Assembly (NCBI RefSeq): GCF_001950255.1 | Contig: NZ_BDJK01000036.1 | Location: 1-52,994, forward strand | DNA: 52,994 nt | Origin: Carboxydothermus pertinax | GTDB lineage: Bacteria; Bacillota; Z-2901; Carboxydothermales; Carboxydothermaceae | Direction: 5' to 3' | Shown: positions 33,226-41,248 of the stretch, one piece after another | How positions within the stretch are numbered: position 1 is the stretch's first letter | Layout: each line of letters starts with the position of its first letter | Position numbers and translations under genes: made by a program | The notes under the pieces: generated by a model | Told to the model about the DNA's origin: nothing | The model's database searches: none | What the model saw: the letters and a program-made list of their open reading frames with translations, nothing else

Positions 33226-33998
33226 CGTATTACACCTTCAGTCTTTAACTTTTTTGTCTCAAACCAGTTAAGTTGATCCCGAAGTTTAACCGTCTCCCCC
33301 ACCACAATAACTACCGGGTGTTTTAAGTTAGCCTTTTTTACCTTTTCTTCAATATCTTGAAGACACCCAGTAACTGTCGTCTGCTCTGCTCGGGTCCCAA
33401 GCCTGATTACCGCAACGGGTGTTTGGGGAGAGCGGCCATACTTCAGTAGGTTGGCTACTATTTGAGGTAAATTTTTCATTCCCATTAACACTACCAGCGT
33501 ATCCGTCGCCAAAGCCACTTTTTCCCAGTTAATTTGACTTTCTTTTTTATTTGGGTCCTCATTACCGGTTATTACGCAAAAAGAAGCTGCTACTTCCCGA
33601 TGGGTTACCGGAATCCCTGCATAGGCCGGAACGGCAACAGCCGATGTTATTCCCGGCACCACCTCAAAAGAAATACCATGCCGGACAAGCACTAAGGCTT
33701 CTTCACCCCCCCGTCCGAAAACAAAGGGATCACCGCCTTTTAAACGCACTACAGTTTTGCCCGCCAGGGCTTTTTCCACTAAAAGCTTGTTAATCTCTTC
33801 CTGGAGGTATTCATGATGATTCGGAGCTTTTCCGGCAAAAATAAGTTCCGCATCTTCTCGGGCATAGGTTAAGAGCAGGGGATTTACCAAGCGGTCGTAG
33901 ACTATAACATCCGCTTTTTTTATAAGGTTTAAACCTTTTACAGTTATAAGCTCCGGATCTCCAGGTCCGGCCCCCACCAGGTACACAAAACCAGGCAT
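33222..33998 (-). CDS. cobA: Uroporphyrinogen-III C-methyltransferase (SUMT)
   Basis: About 258 residues from the ATG at 33998 (AAGGATG ahead); ATGs at 34016 and 34007 are also in frame. The family signature is complete: VYLVGAGPGDPELITVKGLNLI, VVRLKGGDPFVFGRGGEEALVLVRHG, VPGITSAVAVPAYAGIPVTHR, LVVLMGMKNLPQI and the GCLQDIEEKVKK region. It makes precorrin-2 from uroporphyrinogen III using SAM, the first step to sirohaem. Its position inside the dsr operon supplies the prosthetic group of DsrAB, complemented by DsrN. The rest of the sirohaem pathway is not in the window. Confidence 0.95.
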   Translation of the reverse strand: MPGFVYLVGAGPGDPELITVKGLNLIKKADVIVYDRLVNPLLLTYAREDAELIFAGKAPNHHEYLQEEINKLLVEKALAGKTVVRLKGGDPFVFGRGGEEALVLVRHGISFEVVPGITSAVAVPAYAGIPVTHREVAASFCVITGNEDPNKKESQINWEKVALATDTLVVLMGMKNLPQIVANLLKYGRSPQTPVAVIRLGTRAEQTTVTGCLQDIEEKVKKANLKHPVVIVVGETVKLRDQLNWFETKKLKTEGVIR

Positions 33999-34025
33999 AG
34001 ACTTCATCCTTTGCATGATTTCTAT

Positions 34026-34048
34026 GGGCCGCCCAGGGCGGGCGGCCC
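34026..34048. repeat. 9-bp GC hairpin between dsrD and SUMT
   Basis: GGGCCGCCC (34026-34034) and GGGCGGCCC (34040-34048) around a 5-base loop, with no U-run on either side. It is the most GC-rich element of the dsr operon. It probably separates the abundant dsrABD message from the downstream genes by blocking decay or slowing polymerase. Confidence 0.6.
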
Positions 34049-34075
34049 AGGGCAGAGGAGAAGAGGTTAGAGGTG

Positions 34076-34261
34076 CTAAACTTTTAACTTAATATAAGAA
34101 GTCCCGAGATAAAGAAACTCGATTTTATCTTCCTTGGCTAATTCGGTAACTGCTTTATCTACTTCTGCCTTGGAAACTCCTAAAGCTTGAGCCACTTCTT
34201 TGTTTTTTGCCTTTTCTATCGTTTTTAGATAATCAATTATTTTTTGCTTTAACTCTTCCAC
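34076..34261 (-). CDS. dsrD: DsrD, small winged-helix protein
   Basis: 61 residues from a GTG at 34261 behind AAGGGGGTCGG; the reading frame extends upstream into dsrB but lacks a sensible start. The sequence MEELKQKIIDYLKTIEKAKN then GVSKAEVDKAVTELAKEDKIEFLYLGTSYIKLKV aligns by eye with Desulfovibrio DsrD (EEAKQKVVDFL, ALVNDEVLEYW), although it is shorter at the C-terminus. DsrD is an allosteric activator of DsrAB in the dissimilatory, reductive pathway. Its presence immediately after dsrB is a marker of reduction rather than sulfur oxidation. Confidence 0.85.
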   Translation of the reverse strand: MEELKQKIIDYLKTIEKAKNKEVAQALGVSKAEVDKAVTELAKEDKIEFLYLGTSYIKLKV

Positions 34262-34274
34262 TTTACCGACCCCC

Positions 34275-35333
34275 TTACCAGTTAAACTGAGTAGTAGTTC
34301 TAAAGGTAGTCGGCGCAAAGATAAAGTCATCAATATGCTTTTCAGTAAATGGAAGCCCCGTTAACTTAAAGAACCGCTCCCAGCCAATCCGCTCGATCCA
34401 CTCACCGTAACGTTCTCCCGGCAGAGCGTTTTTAGCATACACTTCCAAAAGATGTTTTACTGCCTCCACCGTCTCCGTCCACCGGGGCGGGTTATTGGGA
34501 AGATACGGTATCGCCAGCCGCGAAAACTTCGGAGCCGTCCGGGCATTGGAAACTTTACCGCCCACAAAGATGGCTACTCCGTCGTTTTCCGGGTCGGCAA
34601 TTGGCATAGCCGGACAAACGGTATAGCAGTTACCGCAGTACATACACTTGTCTGGGTTTACGTCTACCGATTTTAGCTTGGGATTTGGTTTAATAGCGCC
34701 GGTTGGGCAGCTTTGAATAACCGACGGAATCTCCGAGACCTTTGAAACCTTTTCGTGGTCAATTCGAGGCGGTTTACGGTGTATCCCCACGATTGCAATA
34801 TCCGAACAGTGCACGGCTCCGCACATATTAAGACAACAGGCAACGGCAATTCGCACCATGTTGGGGAGCTTGTTTTCCACAAAGTAGTCGTAAAGCCCAT
34901 CCATTAAGCTTTTTACTAAACCGGAAGCATCGGTAGCTGAAGAATGGCAGTGCACCCAGCCTTGAGTATGCACAATATTGGATACGGAATGCCCGGTCCC
35001 TCCCACCGGTAAGCCTCTTTGGGCAAGTTCTTGTAAAAGGGGTTCAACCAATTCTTGATCATCCAGCAAAAATTCAATATTGTGGCGGCTGGTAAACCTT
35101 AAATGCCCTTTGCTGTATTTATCGGCAATTTCGCAAATTTCCCGGATAAAATCGATGCTGGCAAGTCTTGGCGATCCAACTCTAACGGTATAAAGCTCGG
35201 CACCGGTTTCCGAAACGTGCTTTAAAACCCCCGGACGGATCTGTTCGTGATATAACCATTTACCATAATTTTCCTTGATAATATCGGGAATAAGGGTACT
35301 GTAATGGGGAGGTCCAAAATCGGTTCTTGCCAT
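34275..35333 (-). CDS. dsrB: Dissimilatory sulfite reductase beta subunit
   Basis: 352 residues, one base after dsrA. The N-terminal region [20 protein letters not shown] and [14 protein letters not shown] are typical of DsrB. The sirohaem-cluster cysteines are in [18 protein letters not shown] and [20 protein letters not shown], and a ferredoxin domain follows with SCPTGAI and [16 protein letters not shown]. It reduces sulfite by six electrons with sirohaem-[4Fe-4S], handing the product to DsrC. It forms an alpha2-beta2 enzyme with DsrA in the cytosol. Length and motifs are full, with no sign of decay. Confidence 0.96.
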   Translation of the reverse strand: MARTDFGPPHYSTLIPDIIKENYGKWLYHEQIRPGVLKHVSETGAELYTVRVGSPRLASIDFIREICEIADKYSKGHLRFTSRHNIEFLLDDQELVEPLLQELAQRGLPVGGTGHSVSNIVHTQGWVHCHSSATDASGLVKSLMDGLYDYFVENKLPNMVRIAVACCLNMCGAVHCSDIAIVGIHRKPPRIDHEKVSKVSEIPSVIQSCPTGAIKPNPKLKSVDVNPDKCMYCGNCYTVCPAMPIADPENDGVAIFVGGKVSNARTAPKFSRLAIPYLPNNPPRWTETVEAVKHLLEVYAKNALPGERYGEWIERIGWERFFKLTGLPFTEKHIDDFIFAPTTFRTTTQFNW

Positions 35334-35334
35334 T

Positions 35335-36525
35335 TTACTTCACCTCCTCGGGATACCAGAAGTAATAGGGGTTAGCACGAGGAGCTGTGACCATTTGCGG
35401 TACCGGTTTAATCCCGGTATCCCGTAAAAATTTTGGCATACCTAGGCGGTAAATGGTTTCACCAATCCGCTCCCGGGTCTTGCCGTTTTCATCCCACCAA
35501 TCGGTAATGGTCCTAACGAAATCCTTCAGTTCGGTATACGGCGGTTTCATTTCCATAAAGGGTATGATAACCCACGACATAAAAGCCGACTTAACAATTG
35601 GAGCTTTGGCACCTATTAATAATGTTGCTCCGCCTTCTTTTCCAACTCTCAAAGCCTTGGGCATTTCGTTAATACAATGCATGCAGCGAGTACAGGTCTC
35701 ATTATCAATAAAAATTTCCCGGGTTTCGGCATTAAATTTCACCGCTTTTTTCGGGCACTTATCCACCACCATCCCCTGGATATCAAATCCCGATTCTACG
35801 TATGCTCTTACTTCCTCCTGATCTACCCTGATAGCATCCCTCCAGGTACCGATGACCGAAAGGTCAGCCCGGGCAATAGAAGCCACGCAGTCGTTGGGAC
35901 AACCAGCAATCTTTATCTTAAACTTATAGGGCCACATTGGTCGGTGAAGTTCATTTTGAAACTCCATGGTAATTTCATGGCAAACATCCAGAGTGTCAAA
36001 GCAAGCAAACTCGCAACGGGCAGGTCCCACGCAACAGCTTGGAGTCCTAAGGTCTGAACCGGAGCCTCCCAGGTCAAAGCCGGCCTCTGCCAGTTCATCA
36101 AAGCAAGCCTGCAGTTTATCAGTATCGATACCCAGCAGAATTGCATCCCCGGTCGTACCATGGAAGTTAGTTAAACCGCTGCCATACTTTTCCCAGATGT
36201 CGCAAAGCTTGCGCAAAGCCTCGGTAGTGTAGAACCACCCTGCCGGCTGGTTTACCCGAATAGTGTGAAATTCCGCTGCATCGGGAAACTGCTCTGGTAA
36301 ATCAGAGTAACGGCCAATTACTCCGCCACCGTAACCTTTTACCCCCACAATTCCGCCGTGTTTCCAGTGAACTTTCTTTTCCGTATAAGAAAGCTCCAGC
36401 TGGCCTAACAGCGCTTCGGCTTTTTTGTTTTTGGCCGCAGCTTTTTTAATTTCCTTGACAAAGCTGGGCCAACGTCCCTCCTCCAACTGATCCAAAAGAG
36501 GAGTCTTTTGTTCCTCGTTGGCCAT
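35335..36525 (-). CDS. dsrA: Dissimilatory sulfite reductase alpha subunit
   Basis: 396 residues from ATG 36525 behind AGGAGGTG. Sirohaem-cluster motifs: CCVGPARC (C-X5-C, in [19 protein letters not shown] near residue 165) and GCPNDC (C-X3-C) near residue 207. The ferredoxin insertion has [10 protein letters not shown] and [56 protein letters not shown] is the N-terminal substrate-domain pattern. It is the first gene of the operon and directly follows a good promoter. Assimilatory sulfite reductases lack this ferredoxin insertion and do not occur with dsrB, dsrC and dsrD, so the dissimilatory call is firm. Confidence 0.96.
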   Translation of the reverse strand: MANEEQKTPLLDQLEEGRWPSFVKEIKKAAAKNKKAEALLGQLELSYTEKKVHWKHGGIVGVKGYGGGVIGRYSDLPEQFPDAAEFHTIRVNQPAGWFYTTEALRKLCDIWEKYGSGLTNFHGTTGDAILLGIDTDKLQACFDELAEAGFDLGGSGSDLRTPSCCVGPARCEFACFDTLDVCHEITMEFQNELHRPMWPYKFKIKIAGCPNDCVASIARADLSVIGTWRDAIRVDQEEVRAYVESGFDIQGMVVDKCPKKAVKFNAETREIFIDNETCTRCMHCINEMPKALRVGKEGGATLLIGAKAPIVKSAFMSWVIIPFMEMKPPYTELKDFVRTITDWWDENGKTRERIGETIYRLGMPKFLRDTGIKPVPQMVTAPRANPYYFWYPEEVK

Positions 36526-36597
36526 CAATTCGGCACCTCCTGCTTGTGATTATGTTCTCAATTTTATTCCGGGTATTTCCCGTGCTTTTCTACTAAA

Positions 36598-36648
36598 ATC
36601 ATAATTTTTTAAACATTTATGGTCAATTAGGTTTATTATTTGATAAAC
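36598..36648 (-). promoter_or_regulatory. Promoter and adjacent palindrome for the dsr operon
   Basis: Minus strand TTGACC (36626-36621), 17-base spacer, TATGAT (36603-36598), giving a start near 36591 and a leader of about 65 bases. Just upstream of the -35, GTTTAT and ATAAAC (36631-36636, 36643-36648) form an inverted repeat with a 6-base gap, a candidate activator site, for example for the LysR protein at the operon's end. Confidence 0.65.
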
Positions 36649-36649
36649 T

Positions 36650-36819
36650 TATGGTTTTATTTTAAATTATTAATTCTTACACTGAATTTCTTCTTAAATT
36701 ACTCTCTTCACCCCGAACTTATTTTTAAAATCCCCGTTTTTTCCGCTCTATTTTGTGACTACGGTAACTTTCTATAACAAAAATAAATACCACTATTTGT
36801 GATATTTATATAAATAGAT
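36650..36819. other. AT-rich non-coding stretch upstream of the dsr promoter
   Basis: Part of the 351-base gap between dsrA and the acyl-CoA synthetase. It is AT-rich with no convincing gene. An imperfect dyad GTGAC-TACG-GTAAC (around 36754-36768) is the only structure I see, and it is too weak to name. Confidence 0.45.
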
Positions 36820-36871
36820 AAGGGACAGTCCCCAAATTATCCTTGTACGGTAATTTTAGGGACTGTCCCTT
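36820..36871. repeat. Long inverted repeat with GGGACAGTCCC arms
   Basis: AAGGGACAGTCCC (36820-36832) and GGGACTGTCCCTT (36859-36871), 13 bp, with a 26-base AT-rich loop; it ends five bases before the acyl-CoA synthetase stop. Arms and flank (AGATAAGGGAC) match the element at 43337-43388, so this is a dispersed family. It can also act as a terminator for the synthetase (minus strand: CTTATCTATTTAT). Confidence 0.75.
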
Positions 36872-36876
36872 TTTTA

Positions 36877-38487
36877 TCATTTTCGGCCTAATTCTTCTTC
36901 TCTTAATTGCCGCCGCAAAACCTTACCAACCGCAGTTTTGGGTAATTCTGCCCTAAACTCAATCTTCTTTGGAACTTTGTAGGCCGCCAGCCTTTCTTTA
37001 CAAAAGGCGATGATTTCTTCAGCAGTAGCTGTTTCACCATCTTTTAAAACAATATAGGCTTTTACCGTTTCGCCCCGGTATTCGTCAGGTATCCCTACCA
37101 CTACCGCTTCCTTAATCTTAGGATGCTCAAACAGTACTTCCTCCACTTCCCTGGGATAAATATTATAACCGCTGGCTATAATCATATCTTTTTTCCGGTC
37201 AACAATATAAAAATACCCATCTTCATCCATCCGGGCCATATCCCCGGTATAAAGCCAGCCATCTTTTAGTACCCTGGCCGTTTCCTCGGGCATATTCCAG
37301 TAGCCTTTCATCACCTGCGGCCCTTTTACTGCCAGCTCCCCAATTTCTCCAGGGGGTAACTCCCGGGTATAATCCTCGGGATCAACAATTTTGGCAAAAG
37401 TATCGGGAAAAGGCAAACCAATAGAACCAACCTTTCGTTTTCCCCCTAAAGGATTACAATGGGTAACCGGTGAAGCCTCGGATAAACCGTAGCCTTCTAC
37501 TAAGTGCCCTCCGGTAAGTTCCTCAAACTTCAAAGCTACCTCCATGGGGAGAGGAGCTGAGCCGGAGATGCAGTCTTTTATGCTGTTAATACCATAGCTC
37601 CCGTCGTTGGGATAATTATTAATTGCTATATACATAGTAGGTACCCCGGGAAAAACCGTAGGCCGAAAAGTTTTAATAATGTTCATCACTTCATTAATTT
37701 CAAAGCGGGGTAAAAGCACCAGCGTTCCTGCATTGATCAGGGAAAAGTTCATCGCCACACTCATGCCATAAGAATGGAAAAAAGGTAGAACCCCTAAAAC
37801 TACTTCCTTACCAAATTTACAGGAAGGCATCCAGGCCGTAACCTGCATGGGATTGGCCAGCACGTTGCGGTGGGTTAAGGTAGCCCCTTTGGCAATCCCT
37901 GTCGTTCCGCCAGTGTACTGTAAAACCGCAGGGTCATTTACATAATCTATAAGCGGGGTCTCCACCGCAAGGCCAAACGCCGACTTAGCGTAAGCTTCAA
38001 AATCTACCGCTCCTTCGGGTACCTCATAGGAAGTAAAATCAAATAAGATAATTTTTTCTAAATTTGTTTGGCTTTCTACTGCCTTTATCCGGGAATAGAG
38101 GTTACGCATAGCTACAATAACTTTTGCCCCAGAATCGTTTAAAATGTGTAATAGCTCCCTTTCCACGTACATCGGGTTTACCTGAACCAAAATTGCCCCT
38201 ATTTTTTGTACTGCAAGATAAGTAATCACATACTGCGGTGTATTAGGGGCCATTAAAGCCACGCGATCGCCTTTCTTAACCCCATCTCGGGCTAAAGCCG
38301 CTGCTAAAAGATCGGTATAAAGCTTTAACTCCCCGTAAGTTATTTCTTTCTGGTAAAAAATAAGAGCTTTGTGGCCCGGCATTTTAGCTGCTATCTCATC
38401 AACTATTTGGGCTATTGTCTTATCAGGATAATTTAAAGAATGTGGAACTCCTTCCTCATAAGATTTAAGCCAAACAGGCTCTCCCAT
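36877..38487 (-). CDS. fadD: Long-chain acyl-CoA synthetase (AMP-forming)
   Basis: 536 residues. AMP-binding signature LQYTGGTTGIAKGATLTHRN near residue 190, the GYGLSEASPVTHCNP motif near 333, YTGDMARMDEDGYFYIVDRKKDMIIASGYNIYPREVE near 410-445 and the catalytic-Lys PKTAVGKVLRRQLRE at the C-terminus (Lys of GKVLRR). It activates a carboxylic acid to acyl-CoA with release of AMP. Chain-length preference is not readable. It is a single-gene unit between two non-coding stretches. A weak promoter candidate (TATAAT on the minus strand at 38561-38556) lies upstream. Confidence 0.9.
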   Translation of the reverse strand: MGEPVWLKSYEEGVPHSLNYPDKTIAQIVDEIAAKMPGHKALIFYQKEITYGELKLYTDLLAAALARDGVKKGDRVALMAPNTPQYVITYLAVQKIGAILVQVNPMYVERELLHILNDSGAKVIVAMRNLYSRIKAVESQTNLEKIILFDFTSYEVPEGAVDFEAYAKSAFGLAVETPLIDYVNDPAVLQYTGGTTGIAKGATLTHRNVLANPMQVTAWMPSCKFGKEVVLGVLPFFHSYGMSVAMNFSLINAGTLVLLPRFEINEVMNIIKTFRPTVFPGVPTMYIAINNYPNDGSYGINSIKDCISGSAPLPMEVALKFEELTGGHLVEGYGLSEASPVTHCNPLGGKRKVGSIGLPFPDTFAKIVDPEDYTRELPPGEIGELAVKGPQVMKGYWNMPEETARVLKDGWLYTGDMARMDEDGYFYIVDRKKDMIIASGYNIYPREVEEVLFEHPKIKEAVVVGIPDEYRGETVKAYIVLKDGETATAEEIIAFCKERLAAYKVPKKIEFRAELPKTAVGKVLRRQLREEELGRK

Positions 38488-38654
38488 CCCTTTTCTCCTC
38501 CTTTTACTTTTCTCTCTTTTTTTAATATTTTGAATTTTTATATTGTTCGATAAATATTATACCTTATCTCACCTAAATATTTAAACCCAGTTACTGAATG
38601 AATCCTCATTTTTTTCTCGACATGAATCGACTTCTAATGTTTAAAAAATAAAAA

Positions 38655-38671
38655 ACCGGGAAACTCCCGGT
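38655..38671 (-). terminator. Terminator of the desulforedoxin-like gene
   Basis: ACCGGGA / TCCCGGT, 7-bp stem with a 3-base loop; the minus strand continues TTTTTATTTTTTAA. It starts nine bases after the stop codon. Confidence 0.85.
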
Positions 38672-38679
38672 AGTTTGAA

Positions 38680-38808
38680 TTACTTTTTATCCTGTAAAAC
38701 CAAAACCATAGGCTTGCCACAGCAAACAAGCTGCCCCTTACCACTCTCTAAAACTTCCACTTTATTACCGCAAATCTCGCATAAATAAACTTGGCCATCT
38801 TGAGTCAA
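38680..38808 (-). CDS. Desulforedoxin-like small iron protein
   Basis: 42 residues, starting at TTG 38808. The sequence runs [20 protein letters not shown], then [17 protein letters not shown]. The spacing Cys-X2-Cys ... Cys-Cys-Gly-X-Pro-Met is the rubredoxin-like Fe(Cys)4 site of desulforedoxin (Desulfovibrio gigas: KCELCGQVVKV ... LVCCGEDM). It is also the N-terminal domain of desulfoferrodoxin (superoxide reductase), whose catalytic His-rich domain is not present. It lies 25 bases after the PaaI thioesterase and has its own terminator. The start is weak (GGGGGGCGAG four bases before the TTG), and too short a frame for standard callers. A likely role is electron transfer. Confidence 0.82.
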   Translation of the reverse strand: MTQDGQVYLCEICGNKVEVLESGKGQLVCCGKPMVLVLQDKK

Positions 38809-38833
38809 AAGACTCGCCCCCCATCGTTTTAGT

Positions 38834-39226
38834 TTACCACACTAAATAAGTGGCAATACCAATGGCTAAAAGTTCTTGCTTATCACTATACACCTCTACT
38901 TCGCCAACTACAACCCTATTTCCACTGCTTATCCGACGGGCACGAGCCACAATATCACCGCCAAGTCCGGGTTTTAAATAATTTACTTTGAGTTCAACTG
39001 TAGCCATTCTTTGTTCTTCGGCCATATCAGCTACCACCATAGCCCCTACCGCTGCATCAATAATAGCCGCAAATACCCCGCCATGCACCACCCCAAAAGT
39101 TTGAAAGTGATGCGGTTTTAAACTAATCTTGAGCTCAGCTTCCTTTGGAGTCACCCGCAGGGGCTCCATCCCCATAAAACTCCAAAAAGTATCGTTACGT
39201 AAAAGTTCCAGCAAATCTCCGTTCAT
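38834..39226 (-). CDS. PaaI/YdiI-family thioesterase
   Basis: 130 residues from the ATG at 39226 (GGGGGAAAAGGG ahead); a longer reading to 39280 has no ribosome site. The hotdog-fold core [26 protein letters not shown] near residues 37-62, with HGG, and [39 protein letters not shown] are typical of acyl-CoA thioesterases of the PaaI family. Substrate unknown; phenylacetate genes are not nearby. It is in the same direction as the acyl-CoA synthetase 350 bases away, with the desulforedoxin-like gene in between, and it may hydrolyse acyl-CoA made by the synthetase. Confidence 0.85.
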   Translation of the reverse strand: MNGDLLELLRNDTFWSFMGMEPLRVTPKEAELKISLKPHHFQTFGVVHGGVFAAIIDAAVGAMVVADMAEEQRMATVELKVNYLKPGLGGDIVARARRISSGNRVVVGEVEVYSDKQELLAIGIATYLVW

Positions 39227-39298
39227 CCCTTTTCCCCCTCTTTTTTCTTTATTTTTTAGATAGGTGCAAAAATTCGCCATTGAACGCGATTCACCTTC

Positions 39299-39347
39299 TT
39301 GACTAATCCGATTATTTTACTTATAATTTAATTGAAAATGATTTTCA
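39299..39347 (+). promoter_or_regulatory. Promoter with overlapping Fur-type box
   Basis: TTGACT (39299-39304), 17-base spacer, TATAAT (39322-39327). Over the start site sits a perfect 7-1-7 palindrome, TGAAAATGATTTTCA (39333-39347), matching the Fur box pattern. Repression by Fur in iron-replete cells would block transcription of the FTR1 permease that starts 20 bases later. Confidence 0.88.
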
Positions 39348-39366
39348 CTTTCAAGGGGGTTGTAAT

Positions 39367-40494
39367 ATGCTTAAAAAAATTTCCTTTTTTCTTGCAGTCC
39401 TTGCCTTAATTACTTTAACCTTTTCCGTAACTGCTTTGGCGGAAGACCCTCTAGCCGAATACAAACAAATGCTTGATAAGCTTCATCAAGAAGCAAAAGA
39501 AGGCGAATGGGGAAAAGCTCAGGAGTTATCTGGAAAATTAGCAAAGTTTTTTACAAAAGAAGAAGCTGAAATTAAAGAAATAAGCCCCAAACTTTATGAA
39601 GAATCGGAAGAATATCTACCCAAAATAGTTAAATACGCCGGGGAAAAAAATCTAGAAGAATTAACTGAATACTATGAAAAGCTCGTATCTGCTTTTCCCT
39701 CGGCGGAAAAGAAAGAAGGCTTTACCGGAATATTTGACAGCGCTTTAATTCTACTGCGGGAAGGCTTTGAAGCTTTTCTAATTATTGGTGCCCTCTATGC
39801 CTTTATTAAAAAAGCCGGGCAAGAAAGCCTTAAGGGAAGTTTAATTTTGGGGGCCTTTGCCGGCGCTCTCGGCAGTGTCTTAGTTGCCCTTTTTCTCTTA
39901 TCAGCCGCTGGTAAAATCTTGCCTCCTGCTGCCTTGGAAGGCTTTTCTTCAATCCTTGCGGCAATACTACTCTTTTACGTAAGTTTCTGGCTTATCTCCA
40001 AGGCCAATACCCAAAAATGGGAGCAGTTTATTAAGGATACTGCCAGTCAGGCTCTTTTAAGAAAAAGCTACTGGTCGTTTTTCTGGGTAGCGTTTCTGGC
40101 TGTATTTCGGGAAGGTTTTGAAACGGTGTTGTTCTACACAGCCCTTTACCACCAGGTAAGCCCTGCAGGGTTCTGGACTGGACTTTTAAGCGGAGTACTT
40201 GGACTTGCCGTCCTGGTTTACGCCATTATCAAACTCGGGGTTAAGGTCCCTATCCGCCCCTTCTTCCTGGCCACCGGAATTCTTTTGTACTACCTTACTG
40301 TAAAATTTGCTGGGTACGGCATCCATGAGCTGGCAGAAATCGGCTGGATTTCAGAAACCAAACTGGGCGATTTCAGTATAAGTTTTATAAGCTTCTACCC
40401 TACTTTAGAAAACTTAATAATCCAGGGCATCTTATTAATAATAGGTATTTATGGAATTGTAAAAGTCATAACCAATGCCCCCAAAGCCACTTAA
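39367..40494 (+). CDS. FTR1-family iron permease
   Basis: 375 residues. A signal peptide (MLKKISFFLAVLALITLTFS, cleavage near VTALA) precedes a periplasmic-side helical domain (ADPLAEYKQMLDKL). Seven transmembrane helices follow, with two REGFE motifs, LREGFEAFLIIGALYAF near residue 130 and FREGFETVLFYTALYHQ near 256, the iron-binding signature of Ftr1/EfeU permeases. It imports iron across the membrane; ferrous transport is likely in an anaerobe. It is a single-gene unit under a Fur box with a strong terminator afterwards. No EfeO/EfeB partners are adjacent. Confidence 0.93.
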   Translation: MLKKISFFLAVLALITLTFSVTALAEDPLAEYKQMLDKLHQEAKEGEWGKAQELSGKLAKFFTKEEAEIKEISPKLYEESEEYLPKIVKYAGEKNLEELTEYYEKLVSAFPSAEKKEGFTGIFDSALILLREGFEAFLIIGALYAFIKKAGQESLKGSLILGAFAGALGSVLVALFLLSAAGKILPPAALEGFSSILAAILLFYVSFWLISKANTQKWEQFIKDTASQALLRKSYWSFFWVAFLAVFREGFETVLFYTALYHQVSPAGFWTGLLSGVLGLAVLVYAIIKLGVKVPIRPFFLATGILLYYLTVKFAGYGIHELAEIGWISETKLGDFSISFISFYPTLENLIIQGILLIIGIYGIVKVITNAPKAT

Positions 40495-40506
40495 TATATA
40501 CCCTTG

Positions 40507-40532
40507 AGGCGGCAAGTTTGCCGCCTTTTTTA
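40507..40532 (+). terminator. Terminator of the iron permease gene
   Basis: AGGCGGCAA / TTGCCGCCT, 9-bp stem with GT loop, then TTTTTT. It starts 13 bases after the stop. Confidence 0.92.
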
Positions 40533-40661
40533 TTGGGTATTGACTTAGAGAGTTTATCGGAAAAATTTTAAGATATTTTTAGTAATAAGTTAATTTTTAA
40601 AGATATGCGTTGATATTGTTAGTTTTTTCAATTTAATGGCTATATTTACTCATTGAGTTTT

Positions 40662-40700
40662 GGTCAAAAAAGGTCAATAATTATTATCGGAAAGGTCAAA
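40662..40700 (+). promoter_or_regulatory. CtsR-type heptad operator upstream of hsp20
   Basis: GGTCAAA AAA GGTCAAT (40662-40678) is the direct heptad repeat bound by CtsR, a class III heat-shock repressor of Firmicutes; a third GGTCAAA is at 40694-40700. It lies 40-78 bases before the start of the small heat-shock gene. I do not see a clear -35/-10 pair. Confidence 0.8.
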
Positions 40701-40739
40701 GATAGTTAAAATAAAAAATCCCTCTAGGAGGTGGTCGCT

Positions 40740-41153
40740 ATGTTGATGAGATTTGATCCTTTTAAAGAAATCTTTGACTTAAACCGCTGGTTTGCCGAAG
40801 CCTTTACCCCTATTAACCGAAGTCTTTCTCTCCCAAGGATTGATATTTTAGATGAAGGCGAAGAACTATTAGTCAAAGCAGAACTTCCCGGTATTGAAGA
40901 TAAAAACCAAATAGAGCTTTACGTACAAAACGACTACTTAATCCTCAAAGGTCAAGTTCAAGACGAGACTGAAGCTAAAAGCGACCGGTACTACCGCAAA
41001 GAAAGATTTAGCGGAAGTTTTGAACGGGTAGTCTACCTGCCAGTAGAAGTCGAACCGGCAAAAGCCAGTGCCGAATATAAAAATGGTATCCTTAATATCC
41101 GTCTAAAAAAAGCCCAAGGTAGCCAAAAAGGATTTAAAATAGATATCCAGTAA
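40740..41153 (+). CDS. Small heat-shock protein (Hsp20 family), class III controlled
   Basis: 137 residues from the ATG at 40740, eight bases after AGGAGG; ATG at 40746 is also possible. The alpha-crystallin domain is clear: PRIDILDEGEELLVKAELPGIEDKNQIELYV, the central YYRKERFSGSFERVVYLPVEV, and the signature AEYKNGILNIRLKK near the C-terminus. It prevents aggregation of unfolded proteins without ATP. It is one of two hsp20 genes in this window; this copy is preceded by CtsR heptads, the other by an SD-sequestering hairpin, so they are probably regulated differently. Confidence 0.93.
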   Translation: MLMRFDPFKEIFDLNRWFAEAFTPINRSLSLPRIDILDEGEELLVKAELPGIEDKNQIELYVQNDYLILKGQVQDETEAKSDRYYRKERFSGSFERVVYLPVEVEPAKASAEYKNGILNIRLKKAQGSQKGFKIDIQ

Positions 41154-41168
41154 CCCCCCTCCCTCCTT

Positions 41169-41198
41169 CCCCGAAGTTTTGACGCTTCGGGGTTTTTT
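41169..41198 (+). terminator. Terminator of the first hsp20 gene
   Basis: CCCCGAAG / CTTCGGGG, 8-bp stem with an 8-base loop, then TTTTTTCTTTTT. It starts 16 bases after the hsp20 stop. Confidence 0.92.
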
Positions 41199-41248
41199 CT
41201 TTTTAAAAAATGTGTTTTAATAGTAATGTTGGACAGGAGGGAGAGAAT

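Noticed and set aside
36754-36768. CRP/CooA-like site upstream of dsr
   Set aside because: The dyad GTGAC-N4-GTAAC is imperfect and lies more than 120 bases from the promoter.
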